The translations under genes were made by a program, and so were the position numbers. Below, piece by piece: positions 40,082 to 48,872 of a DNA stretch of 64,000 nt. The notes beneath the pieces were generated by a model. It had not been told where the DNA came from. It searched no databases and saw only the letters and a list, made by a program, of their open reading frames with translations. Each line of letters begins with the position of its first letter. Positions within the stretch are counted from its first letter, which is position 1. Source of the DNA: Gracilibacillus sp. YIM 98692 (GTDB lineage Bacteria > Bacillota > Bacilli > Bacillales > Amphibacillaceae); assembly GCF_010993965.1 (NCBI RefSeq), contig NZ_WIXM01000002.1:372001-436000 (forward strand), written 5' to 3'.

Positions 40082-42121
40082 TTGAGTGATAGAAAACAAG
40101 CATTAGATATGGCTTTAAAACAAATTGAAAAACAATTTGGTAAAGGCTCTATTATGAAACTAGGTGAACAAGCAGAACAAAAGGTAGCTACTGTATCAAG
40201 TGGCTCGATTGCAGTAGATACAGCTCTTGGTGTTGGTGGATATCCAAGAGGAAGAGTCGTTGAAATATATGGACCAGAATCTTCTGGTAAAACAACTGTT
40301 TCTTTGCATGCAATTGCAGAAGCGCAAAGGGCTGGGGGACAAGCTGCATTTATTGACGCTGAACATGGTATGACTTGTTGCTAGACAAGTAAAGTGGAAA
40401 CACTTTATGAAAACTAGCGGATCGGTTTCTTTGCCGTTCTAACTACATTCCTGAATTGGCTGGGGAAGTTCCAGCCCTGTAACAAAGTTGGGTTACAAGC
40501 CATAATCCCCCGACGTGCGGTAATAGGACACCCTTATTACGGTGCGAAGTTCGGAGAGGACGGCGAAAAGCAGACCTGAGAAGCGGTTAGTGAAGTAGTC
40601 GGTGGTCCAAAAGGTTGCTAAGACTAATGGATGCAAAAAGCATTAGAGTGAATCCACGGAAGTACAACTCGTAAAGCGTGGCGGAGACGAATAAAGGAAG
40701 TGCCGCACCTCAATAGGAGAGGTTCAACCTTGGATAAAGTATTCGTGTTTACTTTATCTGAATTACACCTGTAACGGTGTCTTGTCCTGAGCTATCCAAC
40801 TGTTTGCGAAAGGATGGTTGACGGGTTAGAGTGGGAGTCTAAGGCAACTGCTATAAAGGATAAGGAATGTGGTACAAGTGAACCTCGCTAGAGATTGACA
40901 AGGATGGTGTCATCCCATAATCTCTAAAAGGTAGGAAATGACCTTTGAAAGCGAGGGGCAGCAGCCCGTATTAGCTAAAATGAGTAGCCGTTAGTCACTA
41001 TACACAGCAATGTGTAAAGGAGGATAAAACTACTCTATGCGAAGGGGCATAGTCGGTTTTGTTGCATAATAGAATGTGTTGATTGCTCTTATACATACTT
41101 TATCACGGTGAACAATCGTCCGTAAGACCCGCACTTAGAATAATGAAAAAAGTCTAAGTGGAGGGTAACGGACGCTAGCACCCTGATAAGTTTCGCTAAC
41201 CATCATTAGAGATGAAGAACCTCCCCAATGATGGAAGTTTCTCTTTATGTTTTCTATTGTGCGGCCGATGGAACGCCGTGTGCGAGGAAACTTGCACGCA
41301 CGGTGTGAAGTGGGGGAAAACAGCTCCTAACTGGTAATGCAGAGGATGACTGTTACCTATCACTATCATTAGACCCAGTCTATGCAAGAAAATTAGGTGT
41401 TGATGTGGATGAATTGCTTCTATCTCAGCCAGATACAGGTGAACAGGCGCTTGAAATTGCTGAAGCACTTGTAAGAAGTGGTGCAGTAGATATGCTAGTT
41501 ATTGACTCTGTTGCAGCACTAGTACCAAAGGCAGAAATAGAAGGCGAAATGGGCGATTCCCATGTAGGTTTACAAGCTCGACTTATGTCTCAAGCCTTAA
41601 GGAAATTGTCTGGTGCGATTAATAAATCCAAAACAACTGCTATTTTTATTAACCAAATCCGTGAAAAAGTTGGAGTTATGTTTGGAAACCCTGAGACAAC
41701 ACCTGGCGGTAGAGCATTAAAGTTTTATTCTTCTGTTCGTTTAGAAGTTCGCCGAGCGGAAACGTTGAAGGTCGGTAATGATATGGTTGGTAATAAAACA
41801 CGTATCAAAATCGTGAAGAATAAGGTAGCCCCACCGTTTAAGCAAGCAGAAGTAGACATCATGTATGGTGAAGGTATTTCAAAAGAAGGGGAATTGCTTG
41901 ATATTGGATCTAACTTAGACATTGTTACAAAAAGCGGTGCCTGGTATTCATATAATGATGAAAGGTTAGGGCAAGGAAGGGAAAACGCGAAGCAGTTCCT
42001 AAAAGAAAATGAAGATGTTGCACATGAAATTCATCAGGCCATTCGAGCATATTACGGTTTGGATGAAGAAGATGGAACCGAAGAAAGTGAAGATCAACAA
42101 GAAGCATTAGATATAAAATAA
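40082..42121 (+). CDS. recA: RecA recombinase, interrupted by a group II intron (exons 40082-40367 and 41367-42121)
   Basis: RecA forms filaments on single-stranded DNA, drives strand exchange and triggers LexA self-cleavage. Joining 40082-40367 to 41367-42121 gives exactly 347 codons: a 346-residue RecA with Walker A GPESSGKT (64-71), IDAEHALDP rebuilt at the junction, and intact loops [20 protein letters not shown]. The intron falls after the first base of codon 96 (Ala), two residues past catalytic Glu94. Unspliced RNA ends at a TAG 14 bases into the intron. The start codon is TTG after AGGAGG, which is unusual for recA. Not a pseudogene on this evidence. Confidence 0.95.
41104..41242 (+). 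repeat. Structured ~140-nt repeat, copy 2, inside intron domain IV
   Basis: Starts after TTTAT with CACGGTGAACAATCGTCCGT. Predicted pairings: CGTCCGT with ACGGACG, CTTAG with CTAAG, and CCATCATT with AATGATGG at the 3' end. It occupies most of the loop closed by the domain IV stem (41064-41074 with 41252-41262). It is 139 of the roughly 177 loop bases. Confidence 0.88.
41273..41306 (+). ncRNA. Group II intron domain V
   Basis: A 34-nt hairpin: ACGCCGUGUGCGAG, a GAAA tetraloop, and CUUGCACGCACGGUGU. The catalytic triad is CGC and a small bulge lies on the 3' strand, as in canonical domain V. Confidence 0.92.
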
Positions 42122-42128
42122 AAATGAG

Positions 42129-42163
42129 AGAGCTCCTGTTTGAAAGAATACAGGAGCTCTTTT
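42129..42163 (+). terminator. Terminator after recA
   Basis: AGAGCTCCTG and CAGGAGCTCT form a perfect stem, followed by TTT. The T-run merges into the TTTAT that precedes a repeat fragment. Confidence 0.85.
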
Positions 42164-42165
42164 AT

Positions 42166-42193
42166 CACGGTGAACAATTGTCCGTAAGACCCC
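42166..42193 (+). repeat. Left-end fragment of the structured repeat (copy 4)
   Basis: CACGGTGAACAATTGTCCGT then AAGACCCC matches the first 28 bases of copy 2 with one change and follows TTTAT. Similarity stops abruptly; the rest of the element is missing. Confidence 0.75.
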
Positions 42194-42359
42194 TCTCTCA
42201 TTATATCGATTTTTACAATCCTTGACATACGTGCTTTGGAGGATTAAAATTAAACTGTATAATTTTCCTTCTATTATACATTACCATTAATTAGAGTATT
42301 ATGTTTTACATGCCGACTTAAAAAAGTTGCACAAGTTTATAGCAAGAGGAGGTGAAACT

Positions 42360-43922
42360 ATGGAATTCATTTTAAACATTGTCATCTCCATTTTGCTTAC
42401 ATTTGTCGGTATTGTTGTTGGTTATCTGATTCGCAAGAAAATTGCTGAAAAAGAAATTTCCAGTGCAGAGGAATTAGCTAAACAAATTGTGGAAGAGGGC
42501 CATAGAAATGCAGAAGTGGCTAAAAAAGAAGCATTATTAGAAGCGAAAGATGAGAACCATAAAATTCGTCAAGAAGCAGAACAGGAACTTCGTGAGCGAC
42601 GATTAGAGATTCAAAAGCTTGAAACTCGTCTCATGCAAAAGGAAGAGAATCTAAATCGTAAAGACGAAACTTTAGACAAACGTGAGCTATCGTTAGAGAA
42701 GAAAGAAGGTTCGCTTACAGACAAACAACAACAAATTGAGGAAATGGAAAGCAAAGTTGGAGCAATGTTAAGCGAGCAACAGGCAGAATTAGAACGGATA
42801 TCAGGATATACTACCGAGCAGGCAAAACAAATTATTTTGCAACGTGTGGAGGAAGAAGTAACACATGATACAGCACTCATTATAAAGGAAGCTGAAAACC
42901 GTGCAAAGGAAGAAGCTGACAAAAAAGCAAAAAATATTTTGTCATTAGCTCTACAGCGTTGTGCTGCAGATCATGTGGCTGAAACGACTGTGTCCGTTGT
43001 TAATCTTCCAAACGATGAGATGAAAGGTCGAATCATAGGTCGAGAGGGTCGAAATATTCGTACATTAGAAACGTTAACAGGAATTGATCTGATTATTGAT
43101 GATACACCGGAAGCTGTCATATTATCAGGATTTGATCCGATTAGGCGAGAAATAGCTAGAATTGCGTTAGAAAAGCTTGTACAAGATGGTCGTATTCACC
43201 CTGCTAGAATTGAAGAAATGGTGGATAAGTCCAGACGTGAAGTAGATGAATATATACGCGATTATGGAGAGCAGACAACCTTTGAAGTAGGTGTTCATGG
43301 CCTTCATCCAGATTTAGTGAAAATCTTAGGTCGATTAAAATATCGGACAAGTTATGGACAAAATGTGTTAAATCACTCTATGGAAGTAGCCTATTTATCC
43401 GGACTATTAGCTGCTGAGCTTGGAGAAGATCAGACACTTGCTAAAAGAGCAGGGCTACTACACGATATTGGAAAAGCAATTGACCATGAGGTAGAAGGTA
43501 GCCATGTGGAAATTGGGAAAGAATTAGCAAGTAAATATAAAGAAAATGATGTCGTTGTCAATGCAATTGCTTCCCACCATGGAGATGAGGAAGCAACATC
43601 AGTTATTGCAGTTATTGTAGCTGCTGCAGATGCATTATCTGCAGCTAGACCAGGCGCAAGAAGTGAAACACTTGAAAATTATATTAAACGATTAGAGAAA
43701 TTAGAAGAGATTTCTGAATCCTTTACAGGTGTTGAAAAATCCTTTGCTATTCAAGCAGGTAGAGAAATTCGAATTATTGTAAAGCCTGATGAGATTGATG
43801 ATGCTGAAGCTACAAAAATTGCGAGAGATATTCGAAAACAAATTGAGGATGAACTAGATTACCCAGGTCATATTAAAGTGACTGTCATTAGAGAGACTCG
43901 ATCAGTTGAATATGCAAAATAA
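42360..43922 (+). CDS. rny: Ribonuclease Y
   Basis: This 520-residue membrane-anchored endoribonuclease initiates mRNA decay. An N-terminal transmembrane helix (about 3-24) precedes a long charged coiled coil (30-200). A KH domain follows ([15 protein letters not shown]), then an HD domain with [12 protein letters not shown] and ASHHGDEEA. The ATG at 42360 follows GAGGAGGTG; the frame from 42327 would include that site. A terminator follows. The recA-rny-ymdB order is normal for Bacillaceae. Confidence 0.97.
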   Translation: MEFILNIVISILLTFVGIVVGYLIRKKIAEKEISSAEELAKQIVEEGHRNAEVAKKEALLEAKDENHKIRQEAEQELRERRLEIQKLETRLMQKEENLNRKDETLDKRELSLEKKEGSLTDKQQQIEEMESKVGAMLSEQQAELERISGYTTEQAKQIILQRVEEEVTHDTALIIKEAENRAKEEADKKAKNILSLALQRCAADHVAETTVSVVNLPNDEMKGRIIGREGRNIRTLETLTGIDLIIDDTPEAVILSGFDPIRREIARIALEKLVQDGRIHPARIEEMVDKSRREVDEYIRDYGEQTTFEVGVHGLHPDLVKILGRLKYRTSYGQNVLNHSMEVAYLSGLLAAELGEDQTLAKRAGLLHDIGKAIDHEVEGSHVEIGKELASKYKENDVVVNAIASHHGDEEATSVIAVIVAAADALSAARPGARSETLENYIKRLEKLEEISESFTGVEKSFAIQAGREIRIIVKPDEIDDAEATKIARDIRKQIEDELDYPGHIKVTVIRETRSVEYAK

Positions 43923-43953
43923 AGTGGCCATTTATGGTCGCTTTATTTTTTTT
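43921..43953 (+). terminator. Terminator after rny
   Basis: AAAGTGGCC and GGTCGCTTT pair (two G-T pairs), followed by a run of eight T. Overlaps the rny stop. Confidence 0.75.
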
Positions 43954-44153
43954 GCCTCTAAAAGTATAAAAAGACTCTATAAAGCAAATCATCAGTCATA
44001 GGAATTTGCAAGGTTTCTGTGATATGCAAGGACTGACTGTCTTTTCTAGTTCACTGCACCATTTGACATAGAATCCATTTTACCGATGGCTATTTTGACT
44101 TTTTGTTACGATTATGCAAAACTAGGATTACTATAAAAGAAAGGTAGAAGGAC

Positions 44154-44951
44154 ATGAAGATTTTATTTATTGGAGATATCGTTGGTTCACCAGGACGTGA
44201 CATGGTACAAACTTATTTATCGAAACTTAAGAAAAAATATCAACCGCATGTAACGATTATAAATGGAGAAAACGCTGCGGCTGGTAAAGGCATAACGGAA
44301 AAAATTTATAAAAATTTATTAGACTGGGGAGCCCAAGCAATTACAATGGGAAACCATACTTGGGACAAAAAGGAAATTTTTCATTTTATTGATGATGCTA
44401 CTTACATAGTTCGACCTGGGAATTTACCTCCTGATACACCTGGAAATGAAATCATCTATGTGAAATCAAATGGAAAAGAAATAGCAGTATTGAATCTATT
44501 AGGACGCACCTTTATGCAGCCTGTTGATGATCCATTCAGAAAAGTAGATCAACTTATACAAGAAGCTAAAAAGCGTACTAACATCATTTTTGTCGATTTC
44601 CATGCAGAAGCAACTAGTGAAAAACAGGCGTTTGGCTGGTACCTGGATGGGAAAGTAAGTGCTGTGGTAGGTACTCATACACATGTTCAAACAGCAGATA
44701 ATCGAATTTTACCAAAAGGAACATCTTATATTAGTGATGTTGGCATGACAGGACCATATGATGGCATTCTTGGAATGGAGAGAGAATCCGTTATCAAAAA
44801 GTTTTTAACAGGGTTACCGGTACGATTTGAGGTTCCTAAACAAGGAAGGACACAGCTTAGTGGCGTGTTAATAGATATTGATCCAGCAAATGGAATGTCA
44901 AAATCAATCGAAAAAATTCAAATAAATGATGATCACCCATTTTTTTCATAA
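44154..44951 (+). CDS. ymdB: YmdB family metallophosphodiesterase
   Basis: This 265-residue protein is the calcineurin-like phosphodiesterase YmdB, which hydrolyses 2',3'-cyclic nucleotides and affects biofilm and motility decisions in B. subtilis. Metal ligands are in place: Asp8 in FIGDIVG, Glu39-Asn40 in INGENAAAGKG, Asn67-His68 in TMGNHTWD, and later histidines in VDFHAEATSEK and VGTHTHVQTAD. The ATG follows AGAAAGGTAGAAGG. spoVS lies about 140 bases downstream behind its own promoter. Confidence 0.95.
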   Translation: MKILFIGDIVGSPGRDMVQTYLSKLKKKYQPHVTIINGENAAAGKGITEKIYKNLLDWGAQAITMGNHTWDKKEIFHFIDDATYIVRPGNLPPDTPGNEIIYVKSNGKEIAVLNLLGRTFMQPVDDPFRKVDQLIQEAKKRTNIIFVDFHAEATSEKQAFGWYLDGKVSAVVGTHTHVQTADNRILPKGTSYISDVGMTGPYDGILGMERESVIKKFLTGLPVRFEVPKQGRTQLSGVLIDIDPANGMSKSIEKIQINDDHPFFS

Positions 44952-45022
44952 AAATGATAAACGGCTGAAACCCTGCTAAATACCGTTTAGTTTGAATTTT
45001 TAAGACATATGCTTCATAATAA

Positions 45023-45049
45023 AAAGGAATATCTTTCATATAGATGAAT
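45023..45049 (+). promoter_or_regulatory. Candidate SigH promoter of spoVS
   Basis: AAAGGAATA (fits RnAGGAwWW) and GATGAAT (fits RnnGAAT) are separated by 11 bases, one short of the usual 12. spoVS is SigH-dependent in B. subtilis. Confidence 0.55.
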
Positions 45050-45094
45050 ATAGTAAAAGTGGAATAACAATAGGAATTGAAGGAGGTACCAGGA

Positions 45095-45355
45095 ATGGAT
45101 ATATTAAAAGTTTCAGCAAAATCAAATCCAAATTCTGTAGCAGGCGCACTTGCGAATGTATTACGTGAACGTGGTTCAGCGGAAATTCAAGCTATCGGTG
45201 CTGGTGCACTGAATCAAGCGGTTAAGGCAGTGGCTATTGCACGTGGTTTTGTGGCTCCAAGTGGTGTAGATCTCATTTGTATTCCAGCTTTTACTGATAT
45301 TTTGATTGATAACGAAGAACGTACAGCGATTAAATTGATTGTAGAACCGAGATAA
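45095..45355 (+). CDS. spoVS: Stage V sporulation protein S
   Basis: This 86-residue protein is nearly invariant among spore formers: MDILKVSAKSNPNSVAGALA at the start, then IQAIGAGALNQAVKAVAIAR and the IPAFTDI end. It has an Alba-like fold and is needed for proper spore development. The ATG at 45095 follows GAAGGAGGTACC. The in-frame ATG at 45077 lies before that site. A terminator follows. A SigH-like promoter is upstream. Confidence 0.97.
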   Translation: MDILKVSAKSNPNSVAGALANVLRERGSAEIQAIGAGALNQAVKAVAIARGFVAPSGVDLICIPAFTDILIDNEERTAIKLIVEPR

Positions 45356-45373
45356 AAAAGAATAGAAGAAACT

Positions 45374-45405
45374 AACCTGTTTGTTAATGGCAAGCAGGTT
45401 TTTAT
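45374..45405 (+). terminator. Terminator after spoVS
   Basis: AACCTGTTTG and CAAGCAGGTT pair with one mismatch, followed by TTTATT. Confidence 0.75.
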
Positions 45406-45440
45406 TGTATTTTCAACATGGGGAATAGGAGGCGTTTCCA

Positions 45441-46364
45441 CTGATTGATTGTCATTGTGACGCTCTGTATAAAATGTGGTCGCAACAAGCAGATTTTGAC
45501 TCTGATTCTAGGTTAGCTGTTAATATGCAGCGATGGATACATAGTGATGTGAAAGTTCAGTGTTTTGCCATTTTTATACCTCCTGAAGTGCCCATTGAAT
45601 CGAAATTTTCAGTCGGGCTGGAAATGATCGATTTGTTTTATGAGAAAATTATAGCTCCATATCCAAAAGTCCAATTAATTCAAAACGCTAATGATATCCG
45701 TCGTTTAAATGATGGTGAAAAGGGAGCTATGTTAACTTTAGAGGGGTTAGATTTGATCGGTAATGATTTATTTAAACTACGAACATTAATACGTTTAGGT
45801 GTACGCATGATAGGATTGTCATGGAATGATGCTAACTTTGTAACAGATGGTATATTGGAAAAACGAGGTGCAGGATTAACTTCATTTGGTGAACAAGTAA
45901 TAGCACTTGCAAATCAGGAGAGAATTTGGATTGATCTTTCTCATATTTCTTATCAGGGTTTTTTTGATGCGGTTGCTCATGCCGAGTACCCGGTGGCCTC
46001 TCATTCGAATGTAAAGGCAATAATGAATCATCCAAGAAATTTAGACGATAAACAGATAAAAGCTATTGTTGATAAAAAAGGCCTTATTGGTATTAATTTT
46101 GTTCGCTATTTTTTAACAACAAAGGCTACTGCAACAACAGAGGATATTATCTATCATATCCAATATTTAATTCAGATAGGTGCTGAGAATTGCGTTGTAT
46201 TTGGTTCAGATTTTGATGGCAGTGACGACCTTGTAGATATGCCTCGCACTATTGATCAATACAACAAGTTGATCACACGTTTAAGATATTATTTTTCTGA
46301 TTCTATGGTTAACAAAATAGCTTTTGGTAATTTTTTTACCAATTTTTCTAGATTGTCAGATTAA
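45441..46364 (+). CDS. Membrane dipeptidase family (peptidase M19), probable CTG start
   Basis: This protein belongs to the renal-dipeptidase-like M19 metal hydrolases, which cleave dipeptides. Essential residues include DCHCD at the very N-terminus, the MLTLEGLD Glu, DLSHIS and PVASHSN His residues, and VFGSDFDG. The first ATG (45474) would cut off the HCD metal motif. The frame is open back to a CTG at 45441, which stands eight bases after a perfect AGGAGG, giving 307 residues. ATT at 45444 is a less likely start. B. subtilis has tdh-kbl here instead. Confidence 0.85.
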   Translation: MIDCHCDALYKMWSQQADFDSDSRLAVNMQRWIHSDVKVQCFAIFIPPEVPIESKFSVGLEMIDLFYEKIIAPYPKVQLIQNANDIRRLNDGEKGAMLTLEGLDLIGNDLFKLRTLIRLGVRMIGLSWNDANFVTDGILEKRGAGLTSFGEQVIALANQERIWIDLSHISYQGFFDAVAHAEYPVASHSNVKAIMNHPRNLDDKQIKAIVDKKGLIGINFVRYFLTTKATATTEDIIYHIQYLIQIGAENCVVFGSDFDGSDDLVDMPRTIDQYNKLITRLRYYFSDSMVNKIAFGNFFTNFSRLSD

Positions 46365-46485
46365 ATAAATATTTGACTTTGTAATTCGTGTCCATATGTC
46401 CTATAATAGATGAAGTAGTTTTGGCTAACACGTTCTGACCAAGCATGATAGACGCTTATCATCATGTGTAGAAAGGAGATTTAAA

Positions 46486-48063
46486 ATGAATGAAAAACAA
46501 CGACTTGAAAGCCAACAAATAAAGCAATCCAATTCGACGGACGTAAAATCCGATACGAATGATAATTTAGATCGTTTAAAAAATTTATCGAGCGATGATT
46601 TAATATCAAAATATTTCCAAACAACTTATGAGCCTCCTAATATGCGCAAAGCTAAAAAACGTTTAAAAAAAGATGTAGATATTCATTATGATTTTGATAT
46701 CCCTCTTGAAATGCGTGAAATTGGAAAAGGTAAAAAGTTTATGATTCGCACTTATGGTTGTCAGATGAACGAACATGATACTGAAGTAATGGCAGGGATT
46801 CTGACGCAAATGGGATATATGTCAACAGACGATACAAATGAAGCGGATATCATTCTATTAAATACTTGTGCAATCCGTGAAAATGCGGAAAACAAAGTAT
46901 TTGGTGAAATCGGCCACTTAAAATCATTAAAAACAGAAAACCCTGATTTGATATTAGGAGTTTGTGGCTGTATGTCACAAGAAGAATCAGTCGTCAATAG
47001 AATCTTGAAAAAACATCCATTCGTAGATTTGATTTTCGGTACACATAATATCCATCGTTTACCACAATTAATTCAAGAAGCGATGTTTGGTAAAGAAATG
47101 GTAGTCGAAGTGTGGTCTAAAGAAGGAGACATTATTGAAAATTTACCAAAAGCTCGTAAAGGAAAAATTAAAGCATGGGTCAATATTATGTATGGATGTG
47201 ACAAATTCTGTACGTATTGTATAGTGCCGTACACTCGAGGTAAAGAGAGAAGTAGAATGCCTGAAGATATTATTCAAGAAGTGCGTCATTTAGCGGCTCA
47301 AGGTTATCAAGAAATTACTTTACTCGGTCAAAATGTGAATGCTTATGGGAAAGATTTAGAATTTGAATATGGTCTAGGCGATTTAATGGAAGAAATAAGC
47401 AAAATTGATATTCCAAGAGTACGCTTTACAACATCACACCCTAGAGACTTTGATGACAGGCTTATTGAAGTACTTGCAAAAGGCGGTAATCTACTGGACC
47501 ATATTCACTTACCAGTTCAATCGGGAAGCTCTGACGTTTTACGTGTTATGGCTCGTAGATACACTAGGGAAAGTTATTTAGAGTTGGTTCGTAAAATAAG
47601 AGAAGCAATGCCAAATGCTACACTTACAACGGACATTATTGTTGGTTTCCCAAATGAAACAGATGAACAATTTGAAGAAACCATGTCGTTGGTTGAAGAA
47701 GTAGGGTTTGAAAGTGCATATACGTTTATTTACTCACCAAGAGAAGGTACCCCTTCAGCGAGATGGGAAGATAATATCCCTATGGAAGTGAAGAAAGAAA
47801 GATTACAGCGATTGAATGCATTAGTAAATAAACAATCTGCTGAAGCGATGAAAAAGTATCAAGGGGAAACTGTTAAAGTATTAGTAGAAGGGGAAAGTAA
47901 AAAGGATCCTGATGTGCTATCCGGTTACACAGAACGAAACAAATTAGTGAACTTTAAAGGGCCTAAATCTGTAATTGGTAAAATTGTAGAAGTGAAGATT
48001 ACAAATACAAAGACATGGACTTTAGATGGCGAGATGGTCGAGTCTGCAGTTGAGGTGAACTAG
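46486..48063 (+). CDS. miaB: tRNA-2-methylthio-N6-dimethylallyladenosine synthase MiaB
   Basis: This 525-residue radical-SAM enzyme adds the methylthio group to A37 of tRNAs already modified by MiaA. An N-terminal extension of about 80 residues precedes the UPF0004 domain with Cys in [19 protein letters not shown] and GVCGCM, which hold the auxiliary cluster. The radical-SAM CxxxCxxC is at Cys238, Cys242, Cys245, and a TRAM domain ends the protein. The ATG follows AAAGGAG. ricA follows directly, and miaA lies 6 kb downstream. Confidence 0.97.
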   Translation: MNEKQRLESQQIKQSNSTDVKSDTNDNLDRLKNLSSDDLISKYFQTTYEPPNMRKAKKRLKKDVDIHYDFDIPLEMREIGKGKKFMIRTYGCQMNEHDTEVMAGILTQMGYMSTDDTNEADIILLNTCAIRENAENKVFGEIGHLKSLKTENPDLILGVCGCMSQEESVVNRILKKHPFVDLIFGTHNIHRLPQLIQEAMFGKEMVVEVWSKEGDIIENLPKARKGKIKAWVNIMYGCDKFCTYCIVPYTRGKERSRMPEDIIQEVRHLAAQGYQEITLLGQNVNAYGKDLEFEYGLGDLMEEISKIDIPRVRFTTSHPRDFDDRLIEVLAKGGNLLDHIHLPVQSGSSDVLRVMARRYTRESYLELVRKIREAMPNATLTTDIIVGFPNETDEQFEETMSLVEEVGFESAYTFIYSPREGTPSARWEDNIPMEVKKERLQRLNALVNKQSAEAMKKYQGETVKVLVEGESKKDPDVLSGYTERNKLVNFKGPKSVIGKIVEVKITNTKTWTLDGEMVESAVEVN

Positions 48064-48486
48064 ATGGGGAAGTATACAAAAGCGGATGTAATAGAAGAAG
48101 CTCATAAATTAGCGGAAAAAATGGCTAATGTAGAAGAAATAGATCGATTTAAACAATTGGAAGCAAAATTAAATGACAATAATAAAATTCAAAGTTCTAT
48201 AAAGAAAATAAAAGCTTTACAGAAGCAAGCTGTTAATTTTCAAGCTTATGGAAAACACGAAGCCTTAAAAAAAGTAGAAGCTGAAATTGATCGTTTACAA
48301 GCAGAAATTGATGAAATTCCAGTAGTTCAGGAATTTAAAGAATCGCAAGTTGTGATTAATGATTTATTACAACTTGTAACCAATACACTTGCCAGAGAAA
48401 TTACTAATGAAGTAATCCGATCCACAGGTGGAGATATACTAGCTGGAGAAACAGGTTCCAGCAAAAACAATCATCACTGTTCTTAA
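48064..48486 (+). CDS. ricA: RicA (YmcA), RNase Y-associated regulator
   Basis: This 140-residue helical protein resembles YmcA/RicA, which with YlbF and YaaT forms the Y-complex that binds RNase Y and Fe-S clusters and influences Spo0A, biofilm and competence. Recognisable segments are IKKIKALQKQAVNFQAYGKH and IRSTGGDILAGETGS, followed by a C-terminal Cys (HHCS). The ATG directly follows the miaB stop, so the genes are coupled. A strong terminator follows. rny, its target partner, is in the same window. Confidence 0.92.
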   Translation: MGKYTKADVIEEAHKLAEKMANVEEIDRFKQLEAKLNDNNKIQSSIKKIKALQKQAVNFQAYGKHEALKKVEAEIDRLQAEIDEIPVVQEFKESQVVINDLLQLVTNTLAREITNEVIRSTGGDILAGETGSSKNNHHCS

Positions 48487-48489
48487 TAT

Positions 48490-48532
48490 AAAAGCATTTT
48501 GGTTCGAGTTTGAACCAAAATGCTTTTTTAAA
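48490..48532 (+). terminator. Terminator after ricA
   Basis: AAAGCATTTTGGTTC and GAACCAAAATGCTTT form a 15-pair stem, followed by TTT. Confidence 0.92.
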
Positions 48533-48551
48533 CGTTTGAAAAGTATAAAAC

Positions 48552-48668
48552 CCGCTCGTTACTCGTTTAACGATGAGTGCTTAATCATCGCTTCGGAAAG
48601 CGAAGTATATTTCTGGAGCGGTCTTTAGAGCTTTTTAAAGGCATCTGTCGCAGTTTTGTTCTACTACG
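48552..48668 (-). repeat. Short, internally deleted copy of the 23.1-kb repeat
   Basis: Read on the minus strand this starts GTAGAACAAAACTGCGACA, continues with CGCTCCAGAAATATACTTCG, and joins directly to GATTAAGCACTC and TTAAACGAG. Both ends match 23086-23400 but about 195 internal bases are missing. It fills the gap between the ricA terminator and the cotE upstream region. Confidence 0.8.
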
Positions 48669-48872
48669 AATATATGCTTATCAGAAAATTCTTTTAGGGG
48701 AGTTCAGGAGTTTTGACCGTTTTTTCTTATAAAATTTTTACTAATAAGTACAAATTCCTGGGCAAGTGCATAGGATGAAGTAGAATCTATAGGTGAAAAA
48801 TCCAAAATAAAAAGCACTATAGGTGAATATCTCGCATATGATGAATTGAAATAAGAGGGAGGTATAAATGCT
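48669..48872 (+). other. Upstream region of cotE
   Basis: AT-rich sequence with no credible gene. It must hold the cotE promoter; a CATATGAT near 48834 could be a SigE-like -10 box but I found no -35 at suitable spacing. Confidence 0.3.

Larger units (their letters stand above)
40368..41366 (+). mobile_element. Group II intron in recA, without an encoded maturase
   Basis: The 999-bp insertion starts GTATGAC and ends CCTATCACTAT (AY end). IBS1 in the 5' exon (AACATG, 40362-40367) is complementary to CGTGTT at 40744-40749, which sits in the loop of a nine-pair hairpin (40733-40758), the expected place for EBS1. A 34-nt domain V with CGC triad lies at 41273-41306, and a domain VI-like stem with a bulged A near 41355 follows. 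These features resemble bacterial class B introns. No reading frame for a reverse transcriptase exists inside, so splicing needs a maturase in trans or none. Group II introns in recA are known from Geobacillus. Confidence 0.93.

Noticed and set aside
40368-41366. A group I intron or IStron in recA
   Set aside because: The 3' part contains a clear group II domain V and the EBS1 loop; I saw no group I P7/P3 core, and the last intron base is T rather than the G normal for group I.
41196-41468. 90-residue minus-strand reading frame across the intron 3' end and recA exon 2
   Set aside because: It overlaps intron domains V and VI and conserved recA codons, has no ribosome binding site and resembles no known family.
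40082-42121. recA as a frameshifted or IS-disrupted pseudogene
   Set aside because: Removing 40368-41366 exactly restores frame and all conserved residues, and intron hallmarks (EBS1/IBS1, domain V, AY end) are present.
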